From contig NZ_JAHKPI010000020.1 in assembly GCF_018860425.1 (NCBI RefSeq), forward strand, positions 434,001 through 498,000: a stretch of DNA of 64,000 bases. Direction: 5' to 3'. The notes beneath the pieces are model-generated. The model made no database searches and had not been told where the DNA came from. It saw nothing but the letters and a program-made list of their open reading frames with translations. A program made the position numbers and the translations under genes. Each line of letters starts with the position of its first letter. The stretch's first letter is position 1. The stretch comes from Marinobacter sp. F3R08. Its GTDB lineage: Bacteria; Pseudomonadota; Gammaproteobacteria; Pseudomonadales; Oleiphilaceae. Shown one piece after another: positions 7,688-18,128 of this stretch.

Positions 7688-10600
7688 TCAGAAACGAAGC
7701 GTCCAGTCCAGGCTTACACCCTGACTGTCAGCATCACGTGCCATCTCGCCCTGATAGCTGAGCCCCAGGGTCGAATCCGGTGACACCTGCACCGACGCAC
7801 CCACTTCTACCTCAGCCGTATGGCGAGCCAAGGGTGTGCCCTGGATGGTGAAGGCATTGCCGCCGTCTACAAAGGCCAGGCGGCTTTCAGCCCCCCGGTC
7901 CGCAAAGGCGTACTTCCAGCCCACTGAGCCGTGGAGGTTGATACTGGCTTCACCCAGGGGAACCCCGGTGCCGCCACGCAGGCCCAAAATGCTGAACCCG
8001 GTGCCGCTGTCCTCGCTCTTGATCCTCAGTGCCGCGTTGCCGCCCTGCTCCTGCGCGCTGTCGTTGCTCAGCGATACCCAGGACACACCAGCATAGGGTT
8101 CCAGCCAGTAGCTCTGGAACGGCAGCCGGTAACCCAACTCGGAGAACGCCAGCAAATTGCTAACATCGTATTCAGCGGTCAGGGTTTGCCCCAGCACCTG
8201 CCTTCGTTCGGTCTCGGCCTCGCTCCAGCCATAGCCCAACCCCAGGTTCAGATTGAACCCATCCCAGTGCTTGCTGACATACCCTCCCAGGTAGAGGGTG
8301 TCGCTGTCGCCATCAGCCTCCTGGCTGCCAATGGTGACCTCTCCGGAATTGCCTCCTCCAAACAGGCCCAGACGCCAGCCATTGCTCAACCGACTGTCCA
8401 CACCAACCACCAGGCCGTAATTGTCGATGTCCAGGGACGCGCTTTGGCTTCCCCCCTCCAGCTCCCGGGACTGTCCCAACACCGAGAACCACAGGCCCCG
8501 ATCATTATCACCGGCGGCATGCATGCGCTGCAGGGCCGCCTGGCGCACCTGTTCAGCACTGGTTACCAGCTGGGTGCGGGTGCCGGCATGGATTTCTCCG
8601 GACAGCCGGCTCATAGCGACAATGGCCTGGGCCTCGCTCATATTAAGAACCCGGTCATACACCCACTGCCCGGCTCCCAGGGAAAACGCCGCGTCTGCCG
8701 CCACCGTCTGATTGCGGTTCATGCCCTCCAGGGCAAAGGTCTCAATCGGCGGCTCTGGCTCTGGCTCTGGCTCAGGTTCCGGCTCAGGCTCTGGCTCTGG
8801 CTCCGGTTCCGGCTCCGGTTCAGGCTCCGGTTCAGGTTCAGGTTCAGGTTCAGGTTCAGGTTCAGGTTCCGGTTCCGGTTCCGGTTCCGGTTCCGGTTCT
8901 GGCTCTGGCTCTGGTGGTTTAGGAGTCACAGGTCGCAGCTTGCTGGTCAGATAGTAGGCATCACCGTCATGGTCGGTACTGAAGTTAAGGTAGGCGTAGT
9001 CGTCGGTGACGGCCTGCTGACCGTTGACAGTCAGGCCGCCTCCAGCCTGAACCAAGGTGTAGCGGGCACCGTCTGCATAGGTGGTCGACCCGTTGTCCGT
9101 GCCATTTTCTGGTGTCACATGAATCAGGGCGCCATCGTCAATGGTGGCGACACCGCCCACATCCACCAGATCGTTGTGGGTACCGGCGGTACTGCCGCCG
9201 CCAATCAATTCCACCCGATAGGTGGAGCCGGTGCCCAGGGTCCAGTCGCCGCCCACCGAGAGCGTGCCGATGGAGTTGCCCGGGGTGACGGTACCGCTGT
9301 TGACCGTCACATTACCCACCGACCCGCTGCCACCGAGGGCACCGCCATTGACCAGGATGTGGGAGTTGTCGAGCGATCCGTTGACCAGCAGGGTGCCATC
9401 GGAGATGGTGGTGTCACCGGAATAGGAATTGGCCCCCGTGAGGATGGTGGTGCCGGTGCCACGCTGGTTCACGCTGGACGTTCCACCGCCTTGTACGATA
9501 TCGGCCGCCAGGGTCAGGGTGTCGGTCTGGTTGAAATTGACGGTGCCTGAGCCATCCCAAATCTCGATCTTATCTGCCTCCAGGGTGCCGGCGGCGGTCG
9601 GGTTCAACAGGTCGTAGGCGCCAAAATTCAGGGTGCCATGGCCGCTCCCGCTATACCCTAATTTAACCCGGGCACTACCGTCACTTATTGAGGCAATACC
9701 TCCATTCGCCAGAGTCAGGGTGCCGTTTTCTAAAATGCCCAACGTAAGCCCCTCCGCCCTGAGCACCGACCCGGCGCCATCCACGGTTACCTGTCCGCTT
9801 CCTCCCGGCCCATTACCCACCAACGTTACGCCGGAAACATCCACCTCACCGCCATCATTGACCTCCAGGATTCCGTCGCCCGAAGCACCCACATAAAGAT
9901 GCTCTGTCAGCCGCCATTGCGCGCCGCTACCACTGACACGGGCCACCCCGATACCACCATTTATACCGACATAAGAACGTTCACTGGTCACGGAGCTGCC
10001 CGCCCCGATCTCCAGGGTGCCGGTCTGGCTGGCGGTATCGCCCACGTATAGACGTGCCGCACCATGGCTGATACTGCCGCCATCGCGCACGGCCAGAGTG
10101 CCGTTGGAGACACGGGTTTCGCCGGCAAAGGTGTTGGTGCCGGTAAGAATAGTGGTGCCGGTGCCGGTCTGGGATACGGTGCCGGTGCCGCTGATTTCAC
10201 CGGCAAAGGTGGAATCATCAGACCGGTTGAACACCAGCGAGCTCCTGTTGATCACATTGCCCGCAATAAACCCGGAGGTGCCACCGTTGCCGATCTGCAG
10301 CGCGCCGCCATTGATGGTGGTGCCGCCGGTGTAGGTGTTGGTGCCGGTCAGGGTCAGAATGCCGGTGCCTTGCTTGGCGACAGTGCCGGTGCCGCTGATA
10401 TCCCCGGCAAAGGTGGAATCATCGGAACGGTTGAACACCAGCGAGCTGCTGTTGATCACATTACCTACAATGGCACCTGAGGTGCCGCCATCGCCGATCT
10501 GCAGGGTGCCGTCAATGATGGTGGTATCACCGGTATAGCTGTTGGTGCCGGTCAGGGTCAGAATGCCTGCACCCTGCTTGGTCAGTTCCCCTGTCCCAGT

Positions 10601-12553
10601 CATGGTGCCGGCATAGGTTCCATCAACGCCCTGGTCGAAGACCACGGTCGCGTTGTTGGTGATATCGCCCGGCAGGCTGGTGGTGCTGCCCTGCAGGGTG
10701 CCGTCGGAGACCGTCGTGTCGCCCCAGTCGGTATTGGTGCCGGTGAGAACGGTGGTACCGGTGCCGCGCTGGTTGACGCTGACCACCCCGCTGCCCATCG
10801 AGCCACCCTTCCGGATATCTGCCGGCAGGGTCAGGGTGTCGGTCTGGTTGAAATTAAGGGTGCCTGAGCCATCCTGAACCTCGATGGCATCTGCCTCCAG
10901 GGTGCCGGCGGTGGTCGGGTTCAACAGGTCGTAAGCACCAAAATTCAGGGTGCCATTGCCACCCATAGACTCCCCTAGAATAACACTCCCATTACCCTCA
11001 TTTGCTGAAGCCGATCCTCCGTGCGCCAGAGTCAGGGCACCGCTTCCATCTCGTCCCAGGTTCAGTTGCGACGCTTTGAGGTCCGACCCGGCGCCATCCA
11101 CCGTTACTTGCCCAGTGCTGCCCGGGGTATTGCCCACATTCAGCTCGCTGGCAATCTCCACGTCACCACCATCGTGGAGCTCCAGGGTACCCTCGCCCAG
11201 GATTCCAAGAAAGAGCTGCTCTGTCAGCTGCCATTGCGCACCGCTGTCGCCGACACGGACCACCCCGATGCCCCCGAGTCCGATATTGGAGCGCTCACTC
11301 GTTACGGAGCCACCCGCCCCAATCTCCAGGATACCGGTCTGGCCGAGGGTATCGCCCACGAACATGCCTGCGGCACCATGGCTGATACTGCCCCCATCCC
11401 GTACCGACAGGGTGCCGTTGGAGATACGGGTTTCGCCAGCATAGGTATGGGTACCGGTGAGAATGGTGGTGCCAGAGCCCTGCTTTTCGACGGTGCCGCT
11501 ACCGCTGATAGCGCCGGCGAAGGTCGAGTCATCGGCGCGGTTGAACACCAGTGAGCTGTTGTTGACCACATTGCCGGCAATAGATCCGGAAGTGCCGCCG
11601 TCGCCGATCTGCAGGGTGCCGCCAGAGATGGTGGTGCCGCCGGTGTAGGTGTTGGCCCCGGTCAGGGTCAGGGTGCCGGTGCCGGTTTTGGTGAGACTAC
11701 CAGGAGCGAATGATTGATCTTCTCTTATTACCCCGGAGAAAAGCGTGTTGGTATCCAGGGCACCGACTTCCAGGCTTCTGTTGTTTTGAAGGCGTACAGT
11801 GCCAGCGCCTTCGAGGCTGCCAATGGCACCGGAATTAGCCATCCGGAGAGTGCCATCAATAATGTGGCGGGACGCGGCACTGAGGGAATTGGGGGCGGTG
11901 GCACTGTTTGCCAGTTCGCCCCCAGGCTCCACTGTGGTGTCGCCGCTATAGTGCCCTTCGCCCTGTTTTCCGAGACCCAGCATCATGCCGTTGGTGACGG
12001 TCAGGCCACCGCTTCCGGACAGGCCACCCAATAGCCACGTCTCGCCCGATGAGGGATTATCGGCTGTAAACGTAGCAGTCGTACCGAGCTCTAGTTTGGT
12101 GTGAATCCAGGTATCGGAAGCAGCGCCGCCAGGCGCAGAACGCCTGATTTCCGCGTCGGTACCGTCAAAAACCAGTCTGTCGGTGGCAGGGTCACCAGCA
12201 TGGATTCTGATTAAAGTGCTACCCGGGAATGGCGAGACAACAGTCAGCTTGTTCAGCGTCAGGCCACCAAGGTCGTGGGTCGTCTCGAGATTCGTGGCTG
12301 AGGTATTGTCAAAAATCAGCTGCAGGTCCGTTGCGGGAACCGGTGCCGAGCCGTCCGCCCAGTTGCCATCAACCGACCAGTTCCCGGAAGATGCGGTAAA
12401 GGTTTCATCCACCGCCCCCGCAGGCGAGGCCCCCAGCAGCAGGCCGCTGAGCAGCACGGAGGCTTTGCTTTTACCCTTGCGGCGGCTGATCTCGGCAACC
12501 GCCATCCAGACGTTGAGGGCTTCGTTCCAGACGACGCGATAGGCATGATTCAT
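7688..12553 (-). CDS. Giant type V autotransporter (adhesin-like)
   Basis: A 1621-residue secreted surface protein. It starts with an extended signal peptide region ([21 protein letters not shown], then SRRKGKSK) followed by a hydrophobic core cut near residue 47 (SPAGA). The passenger (about 48-1260) is built of Gly/Thr/Asn-rich beta-helix repeats of the passenger-associated type ([30 protein letters not shown]). A hinge of about 27 Glu-Pro dipeptides follows, then a C-terminal beta-barrel of about 280 residues ending in Phe (DWTLRF). The ATG at 12553 begins the canonical ESPR motif; the longer frame to 12571 is not used. Probable role: adhesion or biofilm formation. No catalytic motif was seen. 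Confidence 0.93.
8749..8915 (-). repeat. Glu-Pro hexanucleotide repeat array in autotransporter hinge
   Basis: About 27 tandem 6-bp units encode (Glu-Pro)n between the passenger and the barrel. The units vary only in third positions. Two pure sub-runs stand out: six GGTTCA units (8829-8864, plus-strand reading) followed by five GGTTCC units (8865-8894), the pattern left by slipped-strand expansion. Because units are 6 bp, length changes stay in frame and would alter hinge length rather than switch the gene off. Confidence 0.9.
9440..10360 (-). repeat. Passenger duplication, copy 2
   Basis: This segment of the passenger matches 10745-11680 at an offset of about 1.31 kb. Examples are a shared block beginning CAGGGTGCCGG at 9581 and 10898 (offset 1317) and CTCTGTCAGC near 9901 and 11219. 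The encoded copies share the order [40 protein letters not shown] and DDSTFAG. Boundaries are approximate. Confidence 0.7.
10745..11680 (-). repeat. Passenger duplication, copy 1
   Basis: Partner of the 9440-10360 segment. The copies have diverged at many positions and differ by small indels (offsets range from about 1305 to 1317 bp), so the duplication is old or has been under selection. A further partial unit of the same family fills 10360-10745. Confidence 0.7.
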
Positions 12554-13067
12554 GGTTACTGCTCTCTGCAAGGTGTGTTGGCCGACAATCCGGCGTCAGC
12601 CTTTTTGGCAACGAGTATGAAGGGGCTGTGACGGGGGGACTATCGGATTTCCGCAAACAACGCCCGGCTTGCCGCCCCGGTGTCGCCACGGGCCAGAGTG
12701 TGCGAGGGCCTGCAGTGAGGCATCGCGCAACAAGGAAGGGTGTCGGTTGTCCGTCCACTGTCATGATGAAACACCTCATCGGGATAATGCGTGTTCAAGC
12801 CATACTCTGTGTTGTTCCGGACTCACAAGCAGGTATAGCTTTATTGCAGTCAACAAAAAGCATAACGACGAGCAAAGCATGCCACAAGTAACGGTTTTTA
12901 TGATTTTTCCGCACTTTTATGGCTTTCGCACCGTAGAAATGCTTTCTGCTTAGCCGCCCCCGGGAGCGTCGGATAGAAAGCTCTGACACTGGTGGAGCGA
13001 AGTTTTGCAACAACTATCGTATATCTCCTGCCTGAAGGGCATTACAGCTTTCCGTATTGATTCGGTG
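12554..13067. other. Intergenic region upstream of autotransporter
   Basis: This 514-bp gap lies between the autotransporter start and the end of the B12 ABC ATPase gene. It must contain the autotransporter promoter and the 3' end of the btu operon. The part nearest 12800-12950 is AT-richer with T runs. No convincing coding frame, RNA motif, or -35/-10 pair with proper spacing was found. Confidence 0.4.
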
Positions 13068-13835
13068 CTACCCTGGCACAAACACCGGGAAGCCATCCAA
13101 CTCGGCACAAAGCAGGCGCTGACCAAACAGGCGTTCCAGCGCCGACGTTACCAGCATGTCCCGGGCGGGGCCCCAACAGGCCTGACCATCGGAGTAGAGT
13201 AAAAGGATCTGATCGCACCAGCGTGCGGCCAGATTGAGGTCATGGAGACACATGAAGACAGCCCGGCCCATGGCGGCCTGCTCGCGCAGCAGCCTCATAA
13301 CAGAGGTCTGATGCTGTAAATCCAGGTGATTGGTGGGCTCGTCCAACAGCCAGATTTTCGGCTCCTGGGTCATCAGGGTAGCAATGGCTACGCGCTGACG
13401 TTCGCCGCCGGAAAGCGTGCTCACCAGGCGATCCTTCAGATGGATGACATCCAGGGCTTCCAGAGCCCGCTCCGCAAGCGCGAGATCCTCGCCACTTTCC
13501 ATCTGCCAGGGTGACAACCAGGGATGGCGACCGATCAGAGCGGTTTCCAGAACCGTTGCCGGGAAACCATCCTGTCGATCCTGAAACACCAATCCCAACT
13601 GTTGCGAAACGCTTTTGCGTCGACTATCCACCAGCGGCATTCCATCGAGCAGCAGGCGCCCGCCACTGGGCGCCCTCAATCCCGCCAGGGTATGCAGCAA
13701 GGTGGTTTTCCCAACCCCATTGGGGCCAAGTACGCCCCACACCTGACCCGGCTCGACAGTCAGGTTCAGGGGCACGCCGGACGCACGGCCGGGGATATCG
13801 ATGATCAGCTTCTCAGTGGTCAGGCACGGCATCAT
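13068..13835 (-). CDS. btuD: Vitamin B12 ABC transporter ATP-binding protein
   Basis: A 255-residue ABC ATPase with Walker A (GPNGVGKTT), Q-loop (VFQDRQDGF), signature (LSGGERQRVAIA), Walker B (IWLLDEPTNHLD) and switch His (CLHDLNLA). It energises import of cobalamin through the adjacent permease at the inner membrane. The start ATG at 13835 overlaps the permease stop codon (ATGA); a longer frame reaching 14210 is antisense-like read-through of the permease and was rejected. Within the Fec/Btu/Hmu family, substrate cannot be read from the ATPase alone. The B12 call rests on the binding protein and on the divergent riboswitch-btuB unit. Confidence 0.92.
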   Translation of the reverse strand: MMPCLTTEKLIIDIPGRASGVPLNLTVEPGQVWGVLGPNGVGKTTLLHTLAGLRAPSGGRLLLDGMPLVDSRRKSVSQQLGLVFQDRQDGFPATVLETALIGRHPWLSPWQMESGEDLALAERALEALDVIHLKDRLVSTLSGGERQRVAIATLMTQEPKIWLLDEPTNHLDLQHQTSVMRLLREQAAMGRAVFMCLHDLNLAARWCDQILLLYSDGQACWGPARDMLVTSALERLFGQRLLCAELDGFPVFVPG

Positions 13836-14806
13836 CGGCTCCGGTACAGCAGGTACAGGAAGGTTGGAACACCGATCAACGCCGTGATCACACCAACGGG
13901 TAACTGTTCCGGCGCGATGACCACCCGTGCCAGGGTGTCCGCCAGCACCAGCAACGTGCCACCGGCCAGTGCGCAGGCCGGCAGGATCAGCCGCTGGTCG
14001 TTGCCCAGCACCAGCCGCAGCATGTGTGGCACCACGAGACCGACAAAGCCAACCGACCCGGCCATGGTGACGGCGGTGGCTGTCAACAGGCTGGCCATCA
14101 GGTAGATCGACCACTCCAGGGGCCGAACCGATACCCCTAACGCCGCCGCCTGCAGGGAACCACGGGCCAACACGTTCAAGGCCCGTCCGAGGGGAAATAC
14201 CACCAGACAAACCACCAGCAGAATCACGAGGCCGGGCCAGGGGGTGGCGGCGTGGGACAAATCACCCATCAGCCAGTACAACATGCCGGGCAACCGGCTG
14301 GCCGGTGTCATCGAAAGAATCAGAGTAATAATGGCACCCCAGCCAGCGGCCACCACCACACCGGTGAGCAACAGCCTTGAGGGGGTCCAGCTGCCACTTC
14401 CGTGGGCCAGACCAAACACCAGCAGGGTTGCCAGCATGGCACCGGCAAACGCGGAGCCGGAAACCAGAAAACCGGCAGTGCCGGCCAGCATTGCCAGCAA
14501 CGCGCCCACCGCGGCGCCACCCGAGAGGCCAAGCACGTATGGATCCGCGAGGGGGTTTCGCAGTAACACCTGCATAAGAGCCCCTGCGACGGCGAGCAGC
14601 CCTCCGGTCGCAAAGGCGCTCAGGGTGCGTGGCAGCCGGAGCTCCAGGATGAGCGTTTTCTGCAATTCTGTGCCACTACCGGCTATAACCCGCAGGATAT
14701 CGTCAACACCCATGGCCGTGCTGCCGATGCTGACGGAAAGCACAGCCGCCAGAACGCCTGCCAGAGCGAGGCTGAGCAGAGGCTTGTAGGGGCTAGAGAT
14801 TGGCAC
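13832..14806 (-). CDS. btuC: Vitamin B12 ABC transporter permease
   Basis: A 324-residue FecCD/BtuC-type permease with about ten transmembrane helices. It shows family hallmarks such as RLPRTLSAFATGGLLAVAGA, the RNPLADPYVLG loop and GSVGFVGLVVPHMLR (the region contacting the ATPase). A GTG at 14806 is taken as start: it has a GGAG site 8 bp upstream, overlaps the end of btuF by 14 bp and gives the normal family length. An ATG at 14845 is possible but would overlap btuF further. It forms the membrane channel of the BtuCDF importer, coupled upstream to btuF and downstream to btuD. Confidence 0.92.
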   Translation of the reverse strand: MPISSPYKPLLSLALAGVLAAVLSVSIGSTAMGVDDILRVIAGSGTELQKTLILELRLPRTLSAFATGGLLAVAGALMQVLLRNPLADPYVLGLSGGAAVGALLAMLAGTAGFLVSGSAFAGAMLATLLVFGLAHGSGSWTPSRLLLTGVVVAAGWGAIITLILSMTPASRLPGMLYWLMGDLSHAATPWPGLVILLVVCLVVFPLGRALNVLARGSLQAAALGVSVRPLEWSIYLMASLLTATAVTMAGSVGFVGLVVPHMLRLVLGNDQRLILPACALAGGTLLVLADTLARVVIAPEQLPVGVITALIGVPTFLYLLYRSR

Positions 14807-15662
14807 GGGCCTGCTCCAGGGTCTGGCATAGATGCCTGGCTCCATCGGCCATTCGCAGCGTTGGCCGGGCCAGCAGGGACGGCGGCTCCAGAAAGAGATT
14901 GCCAGCGGCCACTGCCGCAAGTCCCGGGAACTGTTCCCAGGCTTTCAGCCACTGCCTGTCCTCCGATGACCCGGCGGTAACAATTGCCTCGGGATTCGCC
15001 TCCAGAACCGCTTCCCGGCTGATCCGGGGTACCAGCCGGGGCAGCTCGCCGAACACATTGGTGCCGCCGCACAGTGTGATGGCTTTGCTGATCAACTCGT
15101 CCTGATTCACGGTCATCAGCGGCTGTTCCCAAATTTGATAGAACACGCTCACCGGTCTGGCGTTGGCGCTCCTGGCCTGCAGACTTGCAATCTCATTGCG
15201 GAAGGCTTCGGCCCGCTGGCGACCCACGTCAGGCGAACCCGTCAGCAACGCAAGATTTTCCACCGCCAGGGCGATGTCTTCGAACTCCCGCGGCACAAGC
15301 CAGAATACCGGAATGCCGAGGTCAGACAGCCTGTCCATCTGGCTGCGGGAATTGCCATCCACCCAGGCCACCACAAGATCCGGAGCCAGAGCAACAATGG
15401 CCTCCAGGTCCAGGCGATTACTGTCTCCAACCTGCGGTAACTGCTCAGCTTCTGCCGGATAGTCGCTCCAGGCGCTCACCGCAACCACTTGTTCACCAGC
15501 ACCTGCAGAAAACAGCAGTTCCGTTGCCCCCGGAGAGAGAGAAACAACCCGTTGGGCGGGCTCGGTCAGGCACACATTGCGGTTGATCGCATCAACCACG
15601 CACGTCTGTGCAGACGCATTAGCCATCCCCAGAAACAGCAACAACAAAAACCGATAAACCAT
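14793..15662 (-). CDS. btuF: Periplasmic vitamin B12-binding protein
   Basis: A 289-residue helical-backbone (type III) substrate-binding protein. The Sec signal peptide MVYRFLLLLFLGMANASA is followed by two alpha/beta lobes, starting QRVVSLSPGATELLFSAGAG as in BtuF. LPQVGDSNRLDLEAIVALAPDLVV and IWEQPLMTVNQDELISKAI are typical of cobalamin-binding members. It delivers B12 from BtuB to BtuCD. The start at 15662 places the signal peptide at the N-terminus; an ATG at 15689 (nine residues longer) is equally possible because neither has a strong ribosome binding site. First gene of btuFCD, diverging from the riboswitch-controlled btuB. Confidence 0.9.
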   Translation of the reverse strand: MVYRFLLLLFLGMANASAQTCVVDAINRNVCLTEPAQRVVSLSPGATELLFSAGAGEQVVAVSAWSDYPAEAEQLPQVGDSNRLDLEAIVALAPDLVVAWVDGNSRSQMDRLSDLGIPVFWLVPREFEDIALAVENLALLTGSPDVGRQRAEAFRNEIASLQARSANARPVSVFYQIWEQPLMTVNQDELISKAITLCGGTNVFGELPRLVPRISREAVLEANPEAIVTAGSSEDRQWLKAWEQFPGLAAVAAGNLFLEPPSLLARPTLRMADGARHLCQTLEQARANL

Positions 15663-15719
15663 GCAATGCAAACCTGTGCGTGTGGTCATGAGACTGGCAA
15701 CCGCTGCCCTGCAGTCCGA

Positions 15720-15748
15720 TTGACTGAAGATAACCCGAACCGTAAACT
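15720..15748 (+). promoter_or_regulatory. Sigma70-type promoter of btuB leader
   Basis: TTGACT (15720-15725) and TAAACT (15743-15748) are separated by exactly 17 bp, a near-consensus sigma70 promoter. Transcription would start near 15755, just ahead of the cobalamin riboswitch. Confidence 0.6.
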
Positions 15749-15769
15749 CTCGGGAGATTTCTATCCGTA

Positions 15770-15976
15770 GCAGGTGCTTGTCCTCTGAGCAGAATAGCTT
15801 AGCCATGAAGGACAAGTGAAACAGGGAAGATCGGTGCAATCCCGACGCTGCCCCCGCAACGGTAAGCGGTTTTGAGAGGACAGGCCCAGAGCCAGCCACT
15901 GCAGTAAGTCACTGCGGGAAGGCATCCTACTCCGACGATGTCGTCAGCCGCAAGCCCGGAGACCGGCCTGCTACCG
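15770..15976 (+). ncRNA. Cobalamin (B12) riboswitch
   Basis: The segment contains the conserved B12-box and core elements of adenosylcobalamin riboswitches in order. These are CAGGTGCTTGTCC near the 5' end, ACAGGGAAGATCGGTGCAAT, the invariant core GCTGCCCCCGCAACGGTAAGC, an AGCCACTG arm, GGGAAGGC, and the closing B12 box AGCCGCAAGCCCGGAGACC. It lies on the plus strand between its promoter and btuB, so B12 excess should reduce BtuB and the following lipoprotein. The 150 nt between aptamer and start codon hold a 9-bp hairpin (16066-16090) that may belong to the expression platform. Confidence 0.95.
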
Positions 15977-16065
15977 GCTATCAGTGTTGCATGGCGGCGG
16001 GCCATAGACACGGAGTTTGCTGCCTCGATTCACGGGCGCTAAACCTCCTTTGGTAGCTATTCACG

Positions 16066-16090
16066 CAGCCAAAGCCGGTTTCTTTGGCTG
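16066..16090 (+). promoter_or_regulatory. Leader hairpin downstream of B12 riboswitch
   Basis: Perfect 9-bp stem CAGCCAAAG / CTTTGGCTG with a 7-nt loop in the btuB leader, after the aptamer. No T-tract follows, so it is not a classical terminator. It could take part in ligand-dependent refolding that controls translation. btuB has no clear Shine-Dalgarno sequence before its ATG at 16128. Confidence 0.4.
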
Positions 16091-16127
16091 AACGTTATAG
16101 CTTTCGCAGCCCGGGTTCTTATCTTCG

Positions 16128-18104
16128 ATGTATCGAAAAACTCTATGCGTGATGCTTGTGCTCTGTACAACGTCAGTGACGCACGCGGAAGACGAACTGC
16201 CATTCATTGTGGTTGAGAGTTCTCGTATCAACAACGCAGCCGATATTGATCCGTCACAGTCCACCGGGCCTGTGCGTATTGTTGATCGTAACGACTTCGA
16301 CAACCGAACCGCCAACCTCGCTGATGTCCTGGGCAGTCAGACCGGCGTTCAGATTCGTCAGGGCGGGGGCCTTGGCAGTTCATCCGCAATTTCGATCCGG
16401 GGTTCAACCTCTCGTCAGGTACAGGTCATTCTGGATGGCATGGTTCTGAACGATCCTGTCACAGGCGGTGTTGATCTCGGCAAGCTGTCGCTTAACGATA
16501 TTCAAAGAATCCAGGTCTATCCAAGCGGGGCGCCTGCCCAGTTGGCGCAAACCGGTATCGGGGGCACCGTTGTACTGGAAACCCTGGGCAAAGACCTTGA
16601 GGATACAACACGGATCAATCTCGGAGCCGGTTCTTTTGACACCTTCCAAACCGGCCTGTACAGAAGCGGCAGCACCGACGATGTCTACTACTGGTTATCG
16701 CTGGACCGCCAGTCCAGCGATAACGACTTCGAATACCCCAACGCTCTGGACTGGTTCAACCCTAACGACGGCAGCACAACCACAAGACGCAACGCAGAGT
16801 TCGAACAGGATTCCTTCAGCGCCAAACTGGGCCGGGAGCTTTCCGAAACCAGTCAGGTTGACGCCCTGATCCAATACAGTCACCACGAGCAGGGAATCCC
16901 GACCATTCAAAACTGGCGGGACAATAACGCCTCCCTCGACAACGAAACCCTTCGCCTGCAGCTTCATTACCGGGAGCAAGGCTGGCTGGATGGCGCCGTG
17001 CACTCAAGCCACCGCCTTGTGGCTGGTGACATCAGCGAACGCTATGACAACCGTACCGGCCGGGTGGGCCTGGGCTCCAGCGACGTCAGCACTGATACTC
17101 GTCAGTTGGGTCTGATCAATACGGTCAGCGTGTTACTGGCCAACCACACGCTGACAACCAGTGTCGATGTCAGTCACTTTGATTTCAAACAGATCAATAC
17201 GCTCAACACGACCTCACCAGACAACCGGGACCGCCTGCAGATTGCGTCGGCGCTCAGTCATCAATGGCGAACCAACGATGGACGCTGGCAAACTCAGGCC
17301 GCGCTGCGCCACTACATAACCCGTGACGATTCCAACCTGGCGCAAGGTGATGGCAACGTCACGTCAACAACCGCCAACTCGGATTACACCGGGTGGCAAC
17401 TGGGTCTCAGTCATATAGTGTTGGACAACTGGACCCTTTCAGGCAACGTTGCCAGAAGTATCCGAATTCCCACGCTACAGGAGCTTTATGGACAACAGGG
17501 CCTGTTCGTCGGCAACGACGAACTGAACCCGGAAGAGTCGCTCGATTACGACCTGTCACTTCGCACCGACCGGGGCTGGGGGCATGCGGAAGTCACCGGC
17601 TATTTCCGGACTCTCGATCCGGCGGTCGTTGCCACCTATGACGCGCGGGGGGTTGGCCGTTATGTGAATCTGGAAGCGGAAATCTACGGTGTCGAACTGG
17701 ACGGTTCAATCCGGATCGCGGACTGGTGGTCCGTGTTCGGCAACGCCACCTTCCAGGAATCCGAAAATACCGATGACTCGAACCGGGTGCGCTACCAGAA
17801 GCAACTCCCCGGCATTTACCACGAGTCATGGCTGATCGGAAGTCAGTGGCATCTGCGCCCCTTCACGTTCGAACTGACCTATCAGCGCGACGACAAGCTC
17901 TACTACGACTCAGCCAACATTCTGCCAGCCGACCCACGCAAGACCTTGAATGCGGTCTTACGCTGGGTCCGAATCTGGCAAAACCGCAGTCAAAGCGAGC
18001 TTGCTCTGGAAGTCCGCAACCTCTCTGACGAACTGTACCAGGATTACAACCGCTTCCCGGGACCTGGTCGCAGTTGGTTCGTTAACCTGAAACACACTTT
18101 CTGA
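16128..18104 (+). CDS. btuB: TonB-dependent vitamin B12 receptor
   Basis: A 658-residue outer membrane receptor. It has a signal peptide (MYRKTLCVMLVLCTTSVTHA), a TonB-box-like start (LPFIVVESSR), and a plug domain (about 35-150, with VLGSQTGVQIRQGG, ISIRGSTSRQVQVILDGM and GGTVVLET). The 22-strand barrel ends in Phe (WFVNLKHTF). It imports corrinoids across the outer membrane using TonB energy. Identity as BtuB, rather than another receptor, comes from the B12 riboswitch directly upstream and the divergent btuFCD operon. It is followed after 24 bp by a lipoprotein gene with an AAGGAA ribosome binding site, evidently the same transcript. Confidence 0.95.
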   Translation: MYRKTLCVMLVLCTTSVTHAEDELPFIVVESSRINNAADIDPSQSTGPVRIVDRNDFDNRTANLADVLGSQTGVQIRQGGGLGSSSAISIRGSTSRQVQVILDGMVLNDPVTGGVDLGKLSLNDIQRIQVYPSGAPAQLAQTGIGGTVVLETLGKDLEDTTRINLGAGSFDTFQTGLYRSGSTDDVYYWLSLDRQSSDNDFEYPNALDWFNPNDGSTTTRRNAEFEQDSFSAKLGRELSETSQVDALIQYSHHEQGIPTIQNWRDNNASLDNETLRLQLHYREQGWLDGAVHSSHRLVAGDISERYDNRTGRVGLGSSDVSTDTRQLGLINTVSVLLANHTLTTSVDVSHFDFKQINTLNTTSPDNRDRLQIASALSHQWRTNDGRWQTQAALRHYITRDDSNLAQGDGNVTSTTANSDYTGWQLGLSHIVLDNWTLSGNVARSIRIPTLQELYGQQGLFVGNDELNPEESLDYDLSLRTDRGWGHAEVTGYFRTLDPAVVATYDARGVGRYVNLEAEIYGVELDGSIRIADWWSVFGNATFQESENTDDSNRVRYQKQLPGIYHESWLIGSQWHLRPFTFELTYQRDDKLYYDSANILPADPRKTLNAVLRWVRIWQNRSQSELALEVRNLSDELYQDYNRFPGPGRSWFVNLKHTF

Positions 18105-18128
18105 CTACCCTAAAAAAAAGGAATTGCC

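Noticed and set aside
8749..8915. Tandem repeats as a CRISPR array
   Set aside because: Units are 6 bp without spacers and encode Glu-Pro inside a gene; no cas genes are present.
7931..9550. Long plus-strand open frame (539 codons) and a Gly-Ser repeat frame at 8712-8954
   Set aside because: Both are antisense to the autotransporter. The Gly-Ser run is simply the reverse reading of the Glu-Pro hexamers, and no ribosome binding site or domain supports them.
13836..14210. N-terminal extension of the B12 ATPase gene
   Set aside because: The extra residues are low-complexity and lie wholly inside the permease gene. The ATGA overlap start gives the normal family length.
15663..15899. N-terminal extension of btuF to 15899
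   Set aside because: It would place about 80 residues before the signal peptide and run antisense across the riboswitch and its promoter.
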